A DNA stretch of 64,000 nt from Patescibacteria group bacterium (GCA_041661625.1 JBAZUB010000001.1:248001-312000), one strand, 5' to 3'. Counted from the stretch's first letter, positions 17,331 to 26,303 are shown. Numbers and translations: made by a program. The notes: generated from the letters alone by a model not told the origin.

Positions 17331-17765
17331 ATGCCTCAAATAATTATTACCGCCTTAACGGCTGGGCTGGGAACTCAATTTTTCAAATTTGTCCGCCGGT
17401 CGTGGCGCGATAAACGTTTCGAATGGCGCCGACTGAATACTTATGGCGGCATGCCTTCGGCTCATACTGCTTTTGTGTCGTCGCTGACCACAGCTATCGG
17501 CATTCAGGAAGGAATCGATTCACCTTCATTCGCCATCGCCTTTATCCTGTCCGGCATCATTGTGCGCGATGCGATCGGATTCCGACGCTACCTGGGAAAT
17601 CATGGGCACATATTGAACAAGCTGGTTCAGAGCCTCCCTGAACAATTGCGATCGCAATTTCCTCAACGCCTCCAGGAGCGGATTGGACATACCCCAACAG
17701 AAGCTATGGTCGGTGGTATTATCGGCATAATCGTGGCTGTGCTTTATTATACGCTTGTTTTCTAA
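17331..17765 (+). CDS. Divergent PAP2 family (DUF212/YuiD-like) membrane protein
   Basis: 144 aa, several membrane helices, with the GGMPSAHTAFV motif near 38-48 and VRDAIGFRRYLGNHGHILN near 84-102 that mark the divergent PAP2 family. A lipid phosphatase role is inferred from the family. It is transcribed divergently from uppP with a 20-base gap. Confidence 0.88.
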   Translation: MPQIIITALTAGLGTQFFKFVRRSWRDKRFEWRRLNTYGGMPSAHTAFVSSLTTAIGIQEGIDSPSFAIAFILSGIIVRDAIGFRRYLGNHGHILNKLVQSLPEQLRSQFPQRLQERIGHTPTEAMVGGIIGIIVAVLYYTLVF

Positions 17766-17795
17766 TTTGCTCTAGACGGTTGATAAATAGCACCA

Positions 17796-17893
17796 GTCAT
17801 TGCGAGCGAGTCGGCGAGCGTGGCAATACCATTATTTGGCATACTATCCTCCGGGGTGCTTCCCCCGAAATGCTGGTTTCGCAATGACGGTAA
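17796..17893. repeat. Interspersed element with inverted ends
   Basis: The stretch begins with TCATTGCGAGCGA and ends with TTTCGCAATGACGG, an imperfect inverted pair around a GC-rich hairpin (CCTCCGGGG...CCCCCGAAA). This is the look of a small non-autonomous repeat; only one copy is in the window. Confidence 0.45.
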
Positions 17894-17896
17894 TAC

Positions 17897-18769
17897 TTAC
17901 TTCTGGCACACCGGACAATAATGGCTGGACCGGCTGCCTTGTTTTATTCTCGTGATTACTCCTCGGCGGCATTTCCGGCAGCGTTCGCCCTCTCGTCCAT
18001 AAACTTTTAAAAGTTTCTGCATGCCCCCGGGTTGGCCCGTACCACCCCGATAGCTGCGAAAAGTCGTCCCCCTCTGTTTGATAGCCTGTCCTAATATTTT
18101 TGGTATGGCTAAATATATAGACTCAATTTTATTCAGACTCAGTGATGCGACACGACGGGAGGGCCTTATTCCGGCGGCAAATAATACTTCGTCGACATAA
18201 ATATTTCCCAAGCCTACGACATTTGATTGATCGAGCAAAACTGATTTTATCAGTGCCCTGATGTGTCGTTTGGCATACGCTAAAAAATATGGCAATGTAA
18301 ACTTTTTATCAAAGGGTTCCAAACCGAGTTTCTTTTTCTGGAAAAATGACGCCAGCTCGTGTTCCGGCAGCACTAACATATAACCGAATTGCCGCTGATC
18401 ATTAAAATACAAATGGCCGCCATTTTGAAATCGTAAAATCACGTGCGAATATTTATTTGGCAGAGCGTCGATTCCACCGACAATCGGGTGACCGCCATAC
18501 TGTTTGGTTCCCCGGGATGAAACAAACACCAGCTGGCCAGACATTTTTAAATGCACCAGCAATGTTGTTTGATTGTCCAATTCAATCATTATTATCTTGG
18601 CTCGGCGTCTTACGTTTGTTATGGCACGACCGACCAAAGATTTAACAAATAGCCGGACTGGCATGGCGACAATCTTCTGCAATCGAACATCAACCGATGC
18701 TATCCTTTGTTTCTTTAGCAGTGGGCGTAAATCACGAACGACGGTTTCGACCTCGGGTAATTCGGGCAT
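17897..18769 (-). CDS. mutM: Formamidopyrimidine-DNA glycosylase
   Basis: 290 aa. Catalytic N-terminus MPELPEVETVVRDL with Pro2/Glu3, a KIIMIEL strand, helix-two-turn-helix with DQSNVVGLGNIYVDE near 206-220 and the C-terminal zinc finger C-x2-C-x16-C-x2-C near 262-288. It excises 8-oxoguanine and cleaves the strand. Confidence 0.97.
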   Translation of the reverse strand: MPELPEVETVVRDLRPLLKKQRIASVDVRLQKIVAMPVRLFVKSLVGRAITNVRRRAKIIMIELDNQTTLLVHLKMSGQLVFVSSRGTKQYGGHPIVGGIDALPNKYSHVILRFQNGGHLYFNDQRQFGYMLVLPEHELASFFQKKKLGLEPFDKKFTLPYFLAYAKRHIRALIKSVLLDQSNVVGLGNIYVDEVLFAAGIRPSRRVASLSLNKIESIYLAIPKILGQAIKQRGTTFRSYRGGTGQPGGMQKLLKVYGREGERCRKCRRGVITRIKQGSRSSHYCPVCQK

Positions 18770-18832
18770 ATTAGAGAATTTTATAATTCAAAATTAAAAT
18801 GCTAGAGGCTCGCGCAAGATGAGCGTAGTCGT

Positions 18833-19180
18833 CTACTTTTGATTTAGCGCAGCCTTGGCGGCTTGTTTTACTGCGGGGTCATTATCGCTTGCGGCTGATT
18901 GAAGTTTTGATTTAATGTAACCCACGGTCTGGGTTTTTTCTCGACTTACCCGGTCCAAGGCCTCTACCACCGCCAATCGTACGGTTGGACTATCACTGTC
19001 CAACAATGACGCTAACTGCGTTATGAGCTCTTGTCTTTGTTTAGTGTCGTTGGAACCAAACGCGGCCTTAGTCGCCTGTTTTACCTTATAGGCCGTGATA
19101 AAGGTCGAGTCGCTCAGCAACAGAGCCAGTTTGCGTGTACCGTTTTGGATTTTCTTGGCGTTGATGAGCGGACGTGCCAT
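18833..19180 (-). CDS. HEAT-repeat-like small protein
   Basis: 115 aa, all helical. Two units of the form DSDSPTVRLAVVEALDRV (near 61-78) and DNDPAVKQAAKAALNQ (near 98-113) have HEAT spacing. It may be a scaffold. It starts 4 bases after a very small membrane ORF, suggesting a short operon with 19339-19668. Confidence 0.7.
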   Translation of the reverse strand: MARPLINAKKIQNGTRKLALLLSDSTFITAYKVKQATKAAFGSNDTKQRQELITQLASLLDSDSPTVRLAVVEALDRVSREKTQTVGYIKSKLQSAASDNDPAVKQAAKAALNQK

Positions 19181-19184
19181 TACT

Positions 19185-19325
19185 TTATGCGGCAGTTGAT
19201 ATGTTTATTAACGCAGCCGCAGCTTTAGTCGCGAATAGTATGGCAATGGCAATCGAAATATATTGATGGCCTCCAAACAGCCCGCCCCAATGGCCCACAA
19301 AGTTGGATTGTTTTTTTATCGTCAT
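19185..19325 (-). CDS. Putative 46-aa membrane peptide
   Basis: ATG at 19325 opens 46 codons ending 4 bases before the HEAT gene start and beginning 13 bases after the preceding stop. A basic N-terminus and glycines are followed by one hydrophobic helix (ISIAIAILFATKAAAAL). The tight spacing supports a real gene; there is no Shine-Dalgarno site. Confidence 0.4.
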   Translation of the reverse strand: MTIKKQSNFVGHWGGLFGGHQYISIAIAILFATKAAAALINISTAA

Positions 19326-19338
19326 TATATTTGCGAGA

Positions 19339-19668
19339 TTATGAACTAAAACTGGTCTTAGCCATCTCAATCTCCGCCCATTCATTCGCCGCCTCGTCCC
19401 ATTTATACGCTCGCAATTTGTGCGCCACCTCTTCTGAATACTCTTTCTGGATCGACACATCCGAGCCAATCCGCTTCGAACCTTTAACTTTGTTGCCGGT
19501 GACCCAGTGGTGGGTCGTTCGCTCCAGTTTCATCCGGCCCAGCGGGCTTTGAAAAACAATCCATTCAATAAAGCCGGGCTCGTCTTCCAGATCTTCGCGC
19601 TGCTCCTCAAAAACCTCGAAACTATCCTTAATTTGGCCTATGGTGGCCTGCCATTTTTCGTCAGTCAT
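19339..19668 (-). CDS. Conserved-looking hypothetical protein
   Basis: About 109 aa from ATG 19668 (MTDEKWQATIGQIKDSF). Acidic first half with EDEPGFIEWIVFQSPLGRMKLER, then a basic strand region and WDEAANEWAEIEMAK near the end. I do not recognise the family. Appears to be the first gene of a three-gene run with the 46-aa peptide and HEAT protein. Confidence 0.6.
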   Translation of the reverse strand: MTDEKWQATIGQIKDSFEVFEEQREDLEDEPGFIEWIVFQSPLGRMKLERTTHHWVTGNKVKGSKRIGSDVSIQKEYSEEVAHKLRAYKWDEAANEWAEIEMAKTSFSS

Positions 19669-19717
19669 ATGCCTATACCATAACAAATTTTTTCATTTCT
19701 CACAACACATAAAGAAA

Positions 19718-19744
19718 GCCCTTGCGTGTATATACGACAAGGGC
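19718..19744 (-). terminator. Terminator of the 19751-20548 gene
   Basis: Arms GCCCTTG (19718-19724) and CAAGGGC (19738-19744), followed on the minus strand by TTTCTTT. Confidence 0.8.
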
Positions 19745-19750
19745 GAATAC

Positions 19751-20548
19751 TCACTTGGGGACGATCCGTAGGTGGTCTCTACGCTTTCTCCAGCACGAGC
19801 GAATCTTGTCCGACAAGATGTACGGAGCAAAGACGATGAACACAATCACGGAACCCGGCAGCGTCGATGCCACCCCGACCATTTTGCGCCTCAAGGTCCA
19901 GTCGATGAAGGCCGGGCTGGTTTCTTGAGACCGACAGCCATCCCACGAGATATACGAGAATACCACACACGACGAGACTATCGTCCATAACAGAAGCAGA
20001 TTGAGCCAACCGAATCGCAACTGAGGCATTGGTGTACGCACGGTACTCAGCGGGTCGAGATATGCCCTGGCCATTTGGGTCGCTGGAATACCATCGTAAT
20101 CGATCACTGAATGGGCAGGACTCTTCACCGTCGTTTTGAGAAGGTATACGCCGGCAAAGATCTCTCCTGTCGGCAAGCCGGTCAGTTTCCGAAGTGCGGC
20201 GATATTCTCATTCGCATCGCGGTCTCTCATTACCGACAGTTGCACATCCGGCAGTTGTGACGGATACGGGAGATTCCGCACGGCTTCAACGACTTGCGTC
20301 AATGCCTCTTCAGACTGGGGGCGCGTATTTTGGAACCAACTCCGCAGTACCCCTCCGGCCGCTACTTCGATCTCACAGTCTTGTTCCTGAAGATGGCAAC
20401 CCCGGATCGCCTGCAAAACAGCAGTCTGAAACTGGGCGTCTGCTTGGTCATCGTGCCACTCCACAAAAGGCAATACGACTGCAAACATCAATCCCACCAC
20501 CAGCCCGATGATGCCGCCGACCCAGACACGATTTTTCCGCGAAGACAT
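19751..20548 (-). CDS. Membrane protein of unknown function
   Basis: Start at ATG 20548, preceded by ACGAGGTGGAAC. About 265 aa with an N-terminal membrane helix (residues 9-28), a middle domain of about 150 residues holding a disulfide-type CHLQEQDC pair, and two helices near 180-200 and 225-245. The middle part probably lies outside the cell. No family recognised. Stand-alone unit with promoter at 20607-20635. Confidence 0.65.
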   Translation of the reverse strand: MSSRKNRVWVGGIIGLVVGLMFAVVLPFVEWHDDQADAQFQTAVLQAIRGCHLQEQDCEIEVAAGGVLRSWFQNTRPQSEEALTQVVEAVRNLPYPSQLPDVQLSVMRDRDANENIAALRKLTGLPTGEIFAGVYLLKTTVKSPAHSVIDYDGIPATQMARAYLDPLSTVRTPMPQLRFGWLNLLLLWTIVSSCVVFSYISWDGCRSQETSPAFIDWTLRRKMVGVASTLPGSVIVFIVFAPYILSDKIRSCWRKRRDHLRIVPK

Positions 20549-20606
20549 GTTCCACCTCGTTTCTATCAAAGGGCTCCTGAAACGCAGATACTTTATTCTG
20601 CCCCAT

Positions 20607-20635
20607 TATTGTAGGCTTTATTTTTATCGTTAGCA
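20607..20635 (-). promoter_or_regulatory. Promoter of the 19751-20548 gene
   Basis: TTGCTA (20630-20635), 17-base spacer, TACAAT (20607-20612) on the minus strand; the 60-base leader contains a hairpin. Confidence 0.65.
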
Positions 20636-20750
20636 ATAGCGTCAGAATTGTACGTAAACTCATGTTACAAACAAAACATTCGGATAACAATTACCCAGTG
20701 GGCATCCAACAAACAGTTGTTGCGATCAGACAACTACGTTTGATATTTTC

Positions 20751-22028
20751 TTACTCTTGTTTCTTGAATGTAAAATACTTCTTATCTTTCAACTTATCCG
20801 GTAGATACTCCTGCTTGCCCTCTTCCAGAGTATATTCGTGCGAGTACTTATAACCCGCGCCATAACCAATTTCCTTCATCAGGTCCGTTACGGCATTTCG
20901 TAAGTGCGATGGTACGGGTTCATTCAAAGTTTCTTTGACGTCTCGGCGCGCCTCCAGTAAAGCGGCGTAAACGGCGTTGGACTTCGGTGCCAGCGCCAGA
21001 TAGACCGTCGCTTCGGCGAGGTTCAGCTGCGCTTCCGGCAGACCAATAAACTCTACCGCCTGGGCAGCCGCATTAGCGATCAGTAAGGCGCGCGGGTCCG
21101 CCATGCCAATGTCCTCCGAAGCTAGTATCACCATTCGACGGGCGATGAATCTAGGATCTTCCCCCGCTTCTAGCATGCGGGCCAGCCAGTAGAGCGCGCC
21201 GTCGGCATTTGAGCCGCGCATTGATTTGATGAATGCCGAAATAACATTGTAGTGTTCTTCGCCGCTTTTATCGTACAGCAGCGAACTTTGTTGGAGCGAA
21301 TCTTCAATGCCTTTTTTATCGATATGACGGAAACCTTTTTGATCGGGACGGGCGGATTTCACCGCGATCTCAATCGCGTTCAGAGCCGTGCGCGCGTCGC
21401 CATTGGATAGTCGAACGATCATGTCCAGCGCCACTTTGCCAATTTTAACCTTGTAGCCGCCCAAACCGCGTTCTTTGTCCTGCAGGGCTTTTTTCAATAT
21501 CTTGCCGATGTGTTCAGGATCGAGACGTTTTAAAACATATACCCTGGTGCGGGACAACAATGCGCTGATAACCTCGAACGATGGATTCTCGGTGGTGGCG
21601 CCGATTAATACAATCGTACCGTTCTCAACGTATGGTAAAAAAGAATCCTGCTGGGCTTTGTTCCAGCGATGGATTTCGTCGACAAATAGAATCGTTCGCT
21701 TGCCATGGAACTTCCGTAAATCCTGTGACTTTCGAATTATTACTCGTAACTCTGCCACACCCGAAGTTACCGCCGAGATTTGGACAAACTCTGATTTGGT
21801 CATGTTGGCTATTATCCGCGCCAAGGTTGTCTTGCCTGTGCCCGGCGGCCCCCACAGGATCATCGAAAACAGCTCGTCGTTCTCAATCGCTCGACGTAAT
21901 GCTTTGTCATCGCCGGCAATTTCTTCCTGTCCTAAAAAATCGTCAAAATTACGCGGACGCATTCGATCGGCCAAAGGCGCCTCACGTGATAGCTCTTGAG
22001 CCATTTTGTTGTCGAATAAATCAGTCAT
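20751..22028 (-). CDS. rarA: Replication-associated recombination protein A
   Basis: 425 aa AAA+ ATPase: RPRNFDDFLGQEEI near 24-37, Walker A GPPGTGKTTLA near 60-70, Walker B FVDEIHRWNKAQQDSFLP near 115-132, GATTENPSFEV near 139 and the C-terminal MgsA helical domain. It acts at stalled replication forks and resembles RuvB and clamp-loader subunits. Confidence 0.96.
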   Translation of the reverse strand: MTDLFDNKMAQELSREAPLADRMRPRNFDDFLGQEEIAGDDKALRRAIENDELFSMILWGPPGTGKTTLARIIANMTKSEFVQISAVTSGVAELRVIIRKSQDLRKFHGKRTILFVDEIHRWNKAQQDSFLPYVENGTIVLIGATTENPSFEVISALLSRTRVYVLKRLDPEHIGKILKKALQDKERGLGGYKVKIGKVALDMIVRLSNGDARTALNAIEIAVKSARPDQKGFRHIDKKGIEDSLQQSSLLYDKSGEEHYNVISAFIKSMRGSNADGALYWLARMLEAGEDPRFIARRMVILASEDIGMADPRALLIANAAAQAVEFIGLPEAQLNLAEATVYLALAPKSNAVYAALLEARRDVKETLNEPVPSHLRNAVTDLMKEIGYGAGYKYSHEYTLEEGKQEYLPDKLKDKKYFTFKKQE

Positions 22029-22083
22029 ATTGGCATAATATCACATACCCAAACGAAAAGCGAACACTCTTTAAATAAAACCA

Positions 22084-22125
22084 CCTCCGACATCCGCCCG
22101 CGTAAATGCAGACTAATATCGGAGG
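22084..22125 (-). terminator. Terminator of the 22147-22623 gene
   Basis: Arms CCTCCGA (22084-22090) and TCGGAGG (22119-22125), followed on the minus strand by TTTTATTT. Confidence 0.8.
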
Positions 22126-22146
22126 TTCGAGAACCGGTAGCTCGGT

Positions 22147-22623
22147 TCAGATGGGGACCTTGTTCATGTAGAACGAGTCGGAAGCCATGGGTGGCGCGTA
22201 CGCTCGCAGACTCTGATTGACCGAGATGGCGTGGCTCTGCCCACTCGCATCCACCCTCAGTTCCGAATCGGGGGTACTGAAGTAAACCCCCCTGACCAGA
22301 CTGGCTTCGAATGGCGTGTGATGCGCCTCGATAAAGACCTCCTTCGCGGCAAAGTCTTCATTGGCCGAGAACGAACTCACATCGGCCATCGTCACCGTGT
22401 AGTAGACGCCCATCTTCACGATCGGATTGGCGATCAGCTTCTGCACGTCGGCGTAGCCACCACGTACGTAGGCCTCGGTGACGTCAAGCCGTATCAGTCT
22501 CATGCCGATCTCGGTCTTGATCCAGCCGCCGAGCGACTGTGGGGCAGCGAAGAAGTCGCCGACCTGAAACCCGATCAGAATCGCCAACATGACAACCATG
22601 GCAGTACCCATGCGCCTGGACAT
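22147..22623 (-). CDS. Membrane-anchored protein of unknown function
   Basis: Start at ATG 22623, 9 bases after GAGGAGGG. 158 aa with an N-terminal helix (MGTAMVVMLAILIGFQVGDF), then a soluble, probably extracytoplasmic domain of strands with no motif I recognise. Free-standing unit with its own consensus -35 promoter and terminator. Confidence 0.6.
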   Translation of the reverse strand: MSRRMGTAMVVMLAILIGFQVGDFFAAPQSLGGWIKTEIGMRLIRLDVTEAYVRGGYADVQKLIANPIVKMGVYYTVTMADVSSFSANEDFAAKEVFIEAHHTPFEASLVRGVYFSTPDSELRVDASGQSHAISVNQSLRAYAPPMASDSFYMNKVPI

Positions 22624-22722
22624 CGAACTTCCCTCCTCTGGAATGGCGTGCCCCGTTAGAGCTCGGCGTTTCCGAAACCTTACGTGGCATTGCAACGAAC
22701 GAACCTGACAACTCAATCGCGC

Positions 22723-22751
22723 AGCTTATCAAATTAATCTGATTTTGTCAA
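22723..22751 (-). promoter_or_regulatory. Promoter of the 22147-22623 gene
   Basis: TTGACA (22746-22751), 17-base spacer, TAAGCT (22723-22728) on the minus strand. Confidence 0.65.
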
Positions 22752-22780
22752 TACCTTGCCCATTTGATTACAACTTACGC

Positions 22781-22809
22781 TTGACAATGTCCGATAGTTA
22801 AGCTACTAT
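22781..22809 (+). promoter_or_regulatory. Promoter of the 22888-23454 gene
   Basis: TTGACA (22781-22786), 17-base spacer, TACTAT (22804-22809). Divergent to the previous promoter, 29 bases apart. Confidence 0.75.
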
Positions 22810-22887
22810 TTCGGCGCCTTATATCAGGGCGATTGTTATAACCAAGATCGGCTCCGCATGGCAGCCCCAGACAAGAGGAGGTCCCGT

Positions 22888-23454
22888 ATGCCTCGTGCAT
22901 CAGGACGAGGGAATCTTCTAACGCCGGATCAATTCGAAGATCTGGTGCTGAAGAATGTTGGCAACAGCGAGCGAGGCCTCGAAAGATTTATCCATCACCT
23001 TCGGATCAGGTACTGGTCCCCCAGGATCAATCGCGTCAATCGAGCGCCGAGGTGGGTCATGGATGCTCTTTGGTGGATCTGGCACTGCCAGCTCTACCCG
23101 ATACGGCGCGAGTCCGGCCGGTGGAATTTCACCGGCTACGCCACTGGCAGTGTCGGCTCGCGCTACGACGCCACGGCTAAGGGCGTACCTGGCATCCTAG
23201 CGCAGGTTGCCCAGTCAACACATGTGGTTGTATCCCGCGTCAGATTGCCGCAGGACGCTGACGAACTGCGGCGTCTGATCAAAGCGGTCGGATCTCTGCG
23301 TGATACCCGCATAAGCTGCATGATGAATATGTGGGTAAACAGTACCGAGCACGGCCATCTAACGATGCTGAACTCTAGCGGCATCGTGACCCCGTATTCG
23401 GAGACTGATGTGGCCACCTGCTGGGTAGTCGTTGAACCCCCGCCGGACAAGTAG
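22888..23454 (+). CDS. Hypothetical protein, stand-alone unit
   Basis: Start at ATG 22888, 6 bases after AAGAGGAGGT; an upstream ATG at 22858 lacks a site. 188 aa, basic N-terminus, then mixed alpha/beta with several Trp (WVMDALWWIWHCQLYPIRR near 62-80) and a late CWVVVEPPPD end. I do not recognise it. Own promoter and terminator. Confidence 0.6.
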   Translation: MPRASGRGNLLTPDQFEDLVLKNVGNSERGLERFIHHLRIRYWSPRINRVNRAPRWVMDALWWIWHCQLYPIRRESGRWNFTGYATGSVGSRYDATAKGVPGILAQVAQSTHVVVSRVRLPQDADELRRLIKAVGSLRDTRISCMMNMWVNSTEHGHLTMLNSSGIVTPYSETDVATCWVVVEPPPDK

Positions 23455-23476
23455 CCCCGTTTCCGCAACGACAACA

Positions 23477-23512
23477 CCCTCAATCGGTTCCACCGAACGA
23501 GGGCTTTTCTTT
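23477..23512 (+). terminator. Terminator of the 22888-23454 gene
   Basis: Nested arms CCCTC/GAGGG and CGG/CCG, followed by CTTTTCTTTTTC. Confidence 0.85.
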
Positions 23513-23584
23513 TTCATTAAATCTCCTCCCCTTTTCAAGGGAAAGGTATTAGTGGAATAAATAAGTTCTCGTCGCGAGAACATC

Positions 23585-23622
23585 ATTAATTCTACATTCT
23601 AAATTATTAATTTTTAATTGCC
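23585..23622. repeat. AT-rich dispersed repeat
   Basis: Reverse-complement copy of the TTTAGAATGTAGAATTA-type sequence also seen near 31715-31760 and 32107-32140. Confidence 0.5.
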
Positions 23623-23625
23623 CCC

Positions 23626-24327
23626 CTATTTCCCAAATCTCCTTTGCCGTCTTTGATATTCAGCGATCGCCTTGTCTATATCATCGGGCGTGAACGCCGG
23701 CCAATGTTTTTCTAAAAACAAATATTCGGCATCTTCGGCCTGCCAAGGTAAAAACCCCGACAAACGATACTCGCCCGACGTCCGAATAATCATATCCACC
23801 GGCGGCAGATCTGGTACGTAAAGTTGTTTTTCGATTGTCCGTTCGGTAATATCGTTTGGTTTGATGTGTTGAGCGGCTATCTTTTTAGCAATGTCTAATA
23901 TTTCCGCCTTGCCACTATAGTTTAGGCAGATGTGCAGCGTCCCGCGTTTGTTCTTAGCGGTTAATTTCTCGGCTTTGTGAATCGCCGAACGAAGCTTAGC
24001 AGGTAATTCCTCAATTCGACCCGATACGCGCATCCGAACACCGTGTTTGTGCAAGCGTTCGGCTTTATTAGTAAATATGTCCTCAAACAAGCCCATCAGA
24101 TATTTAACTTCAGTTTTGGGGCGGCGCCAGTTCTTCGTTGAGAACCCCCACATCGTAACCACTTTGACACCACGATCCAAGGCTCTCAAACAAATATCTT
24201 CAGCCTGGTCAACACTTTTTTTATGCCCAAAAACCGAGGGTAAATGTTTTGATTTAGCCCAGCGCCGATTGCCATCAGGAATGATGGCAATATGCTGTGG
24301 TATATTATTAGGCGCGGTTATTTTCAT
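23626..24327 (-). CDS. uppS: Isoprenyl (undecaprenyl) diphosphate synthase
   Basis: About 233 aa from ATG 24327. Cis-prenyltransferase signatures: HIAIIPDGNRRWAK near 12-25 with the catalytic Asp, TMWGFSTKNWRRP near 58-70, and IIRTSGEYRLSGFLPWQ near 188-204. It makes the lipid carrier precursor. It is followed by a polyprenyl synthase gene upstream on the same strand. Confidence 0.95.
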   Translation of the reverse strand: MKITAPNNIPQHIAIIPDGNRRWAKSKHLPSVFGHKKSVDQAEDICLRALDRGVKVVTMWGFSTKNWRRPKTEVKYLMGLFEDIFTNKAERLHKHGVRMRVSGRIEELPAKLRSAIHKAEKLTAKNKRGTLHICLNYSGKAEILDIAKKIAAQHIKPNDITERTIEKQLYVPDLPPVDMIIRTSGEYRLSGFLPWQAEDAEYLFLEKHWPAFTPDDIDKAIAEYQRRQRRFGK

Positions 24328-24378
24328 AGATACAAACACTTTCCAAAAATGAAATAGTCAACCGGAAGTCTACATCCA

Positions 24379-25467
24379 TTAGCGCTTTTTGTCCAGGTTC
24401 AGGTGATTTCTTTCCGTAACCACGGCCACGAACTCCCGCAGCAGTCTATGGCCGCGCAATGAAAGCATCCGGTCATGATCCAATATTTTGAGCGACCTTT
24501 TCAGATAAAGGTTTATCCGACGTAGGGAATCAGCTAGTGCACCGTACTCAATGAATAGGCTACGAATTCTTATTACATCGGTTCGGTTGAGTTTAGGTTG
24601 TCCATAATGCTTCATAAACCAACGTTTTTCGTTTTGAGGTAAAAACTTAGAGGCGTGGCAATAAAGTAATGTAAGTTTGCCTTCTTTAATGTCCGAGTCA
24701 TCTGGTTTACCCGTTTGCTTCGGTTGTCCGAATACGCCGGCTAAATCATCCTGCAATTGATAACCTACTCCCAACGGTAGAGCAAAATCGCGAATCGATT
24801 TTAATTGACTGGGTTTGGCACCGGCCAAAAGCGCTCCAATTCTTAATGGCCCTTCGACGGAATAATAAGCCGTCTTATTCAAATGAACACGCAGCACTTT
24901 CTTTAGGTCAGCCGACCTCCTAAGACTCATGACAACGTCAAGTGCCTCACCGTAATTTGTCCGACGATTGATGGCCTGAAAAGCCCGCCAGATCTCAATC
25001 TTTTTTTCCGCCGAGATGTCTGCCGTGGCAATACATTCATCGGCCAATGAACCCGTAATGTTACCACAGAGAATAGCTAAACTCTCACCATGGTGCCAAT
25101 TGTGGTATAAATTGGCCAACTGGACATGAACAGTCAGCCCACCGCGCCGTTCATTGTCCTGATCAATAATATCGTCATGGATCAACATATAGGAGTGCAT
25201 CAACTCAGCGGCCGCGGCCACGTTGGCCACACTGGCGGGCGCCATACGACCACTAATCGCTTCATAACCGATTTTTACCAAATAGCCGCGCAGACGCTTA
25301 CTGCCCAGCCGGAGCGCGAACTCTTCCAAGCGTTGAACCAGGTCAACTGCCGTCGGGTCTACTTGTCTGGCTAGACGCTTTTCCTGCTCAATTACCAAAT
25401 GCATCCGCCGTTCCATATCGCGGCGAAATAATAGCAGATTGTTCTTGAAGTTAGTCGTTGAAATCAT
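24379..25467 (-). CDS. Polyprenyl (trans-isoprenyl) diphosphate synthase
   Basis: About 362 aa from ATG 25467, whose ATGA overlaps the upstream stop; the longer frame to 25692 is a shadow of that gene. First aspartate-rich motif DDIIDQDNERRGG near 115-127, second QLQDDLAGVFGQP near 233-245. It condenses isopentenyl diphosphate with allylic primers and likely supplies uppS with its primer. Confidence 0.93.
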   Translation of the reverse strand: MISTTNFKNNLLLFRRDMERRMHLVIEQEKRLARQVDPTAVDLVQRLEEFALRLGSKRLRGYLVKIGYEAISGRMAPASVANVAAAAELMHSYMLIHDDIIDQDNERRGGLTVHVQLANLYHNWHHGESLAILCGNITGSLADECIATADISAEKKIEIWRAFQAINRRTNYGEALDVVMSLRRSADLKKVLRVHLNKTAYYSVEGPLRIGALLAGAKPSQLKSIRDFALPLGVGYQLQDDLAGVFGQPKQTGKPDDSDIKEGKLTLLYCHASKFLPQNEKRWFMKHYGQPKLNRTDVIRIRSLFIEYGALADSLRRINLYLKRSLKILDHDRMLSLRGHRLLREFVAVVTERNHLNLDKKR

Positions 25468-26303
25468 GCCAGCAGAATTCGCGCTTCTTCCTGTAACCGA
25501 CCGATGAATCGCTGCTCGTGCCGCGGTATCCGGTCCCAATATCCGAACGACAATATATCCTGAACGGTAACCACGCCTAAACTCAACAGCCGCCGTTTGA
25601 TAATCGAATTGATGGACAGTAAGACGGTAATCGGATACAGACCGCTGGATTCGATCATCGATTCCAGTCCCTGATTGAATGGATAGCGCCAACTAATAAT
25701 ACCCAGTCCAGCGCACTGGGCGAATTTTATTGCTTCGCTAGTACATTTGGTATTCGTAACCAGATAAGCGCCTTTAATATTTTTCTTGGGTGCCATACGA
25801 TTCGCATTATTGTCCTCTTGGTACCCCTTGGCAATGTCCTCAAACCTAGCTTTGACATATAGCGCTACTTTGATATTGGAACGTGAGCCTTTTCTCAGGT
25901 GATACTTGCATTCAAATAGTCGAATTTCTTTATTTTTTTCGGCTAGAATATCAACTTCGTGCGAGACGCAAAACCCCCGGACATATATGCCCGTTTGGGT
26001 ATTGTAGCCTTTATCACGAAGCAACCGCGCGACATACTTTTCAAATGGAAACCCGGTGGGACCAAGATCGAACATGCCCCGTTTTAGACGATAACGCATC
26101 GCGGCTTTTTTATCGCGCTTGATCAACATTTGCTGGGTGAAATCAAACAACTTATCCGTGGTACGCAGGCTTTTCTCCTGCTTTTCGGCTTGCTTGATGA
26201 CGTCTTTGGCAAATTGATCCGGCGTACCCGTGCGCATAAGTGATTCACGCAACTTGGCTTGCTCGAATGGCTGATATTCTCCGGTGGCTTTTTTGATATT
26301 CAT
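25464..26303 (-). CDS. ATP-cone domain fused to a PD-(D/E)xK nuclease domain
   Basis: 279 aa. Residues 1-95 are an ATP-cone (an opening NIKKATGEYQPFEQAKLRES, then the helical repeats used by ribonucleotide reductases as a nucleotide sensor). Residues 95-200 hold a restriction-endonuclease-like core: HEVDILAEKNKEIRLFECKYH supplies the D and E-x-K catalytic set. A helix-hairpin-like tail follows. It probably cuts or binds nucleic acid under nucleotide control; the substrate is unknown. Coupled by ATGA to the polyprenyl synthase. Confidence 0.82.
   Translation of the reverse strand: MNIKKATGEYQPFEQAKLRESLMRTGTPDQFAKDVIKQAEKQEKSLRTTDKLFDFTQQMLIKRDKKAAMRYRLKRGMFDLGPTGFPFEKYVARLLRDKGYNTQTGIYVRGFCVSHEVDILAEKNKEIRLFECKYHLRKGSRSNIKVALYVKARFEDIAKGYQEDNNANRMAPKKNIKGAYLVTNTKCTSEAIKFAQCAGLGIISWRYPFNQGLESMIESSGLYPITVLLSINSIIKRRLLSLGVVTVQDILSFGYWDRIPRHEQRFIGRLQEEARILLA

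Noticed and set aside
22231..22659. Plus-strand frame of 142 codons
   Set aside because: It is antisense to the 22147-22623 gene, which has its own promoter, ribosome site and terminator.
25468..25692. N-terminal extension of the polyprenyl synthase
   Set aside because: It overlaps the nuclease gene in another frame; the ATG at 25467 with ATGA coupling is the likely start.
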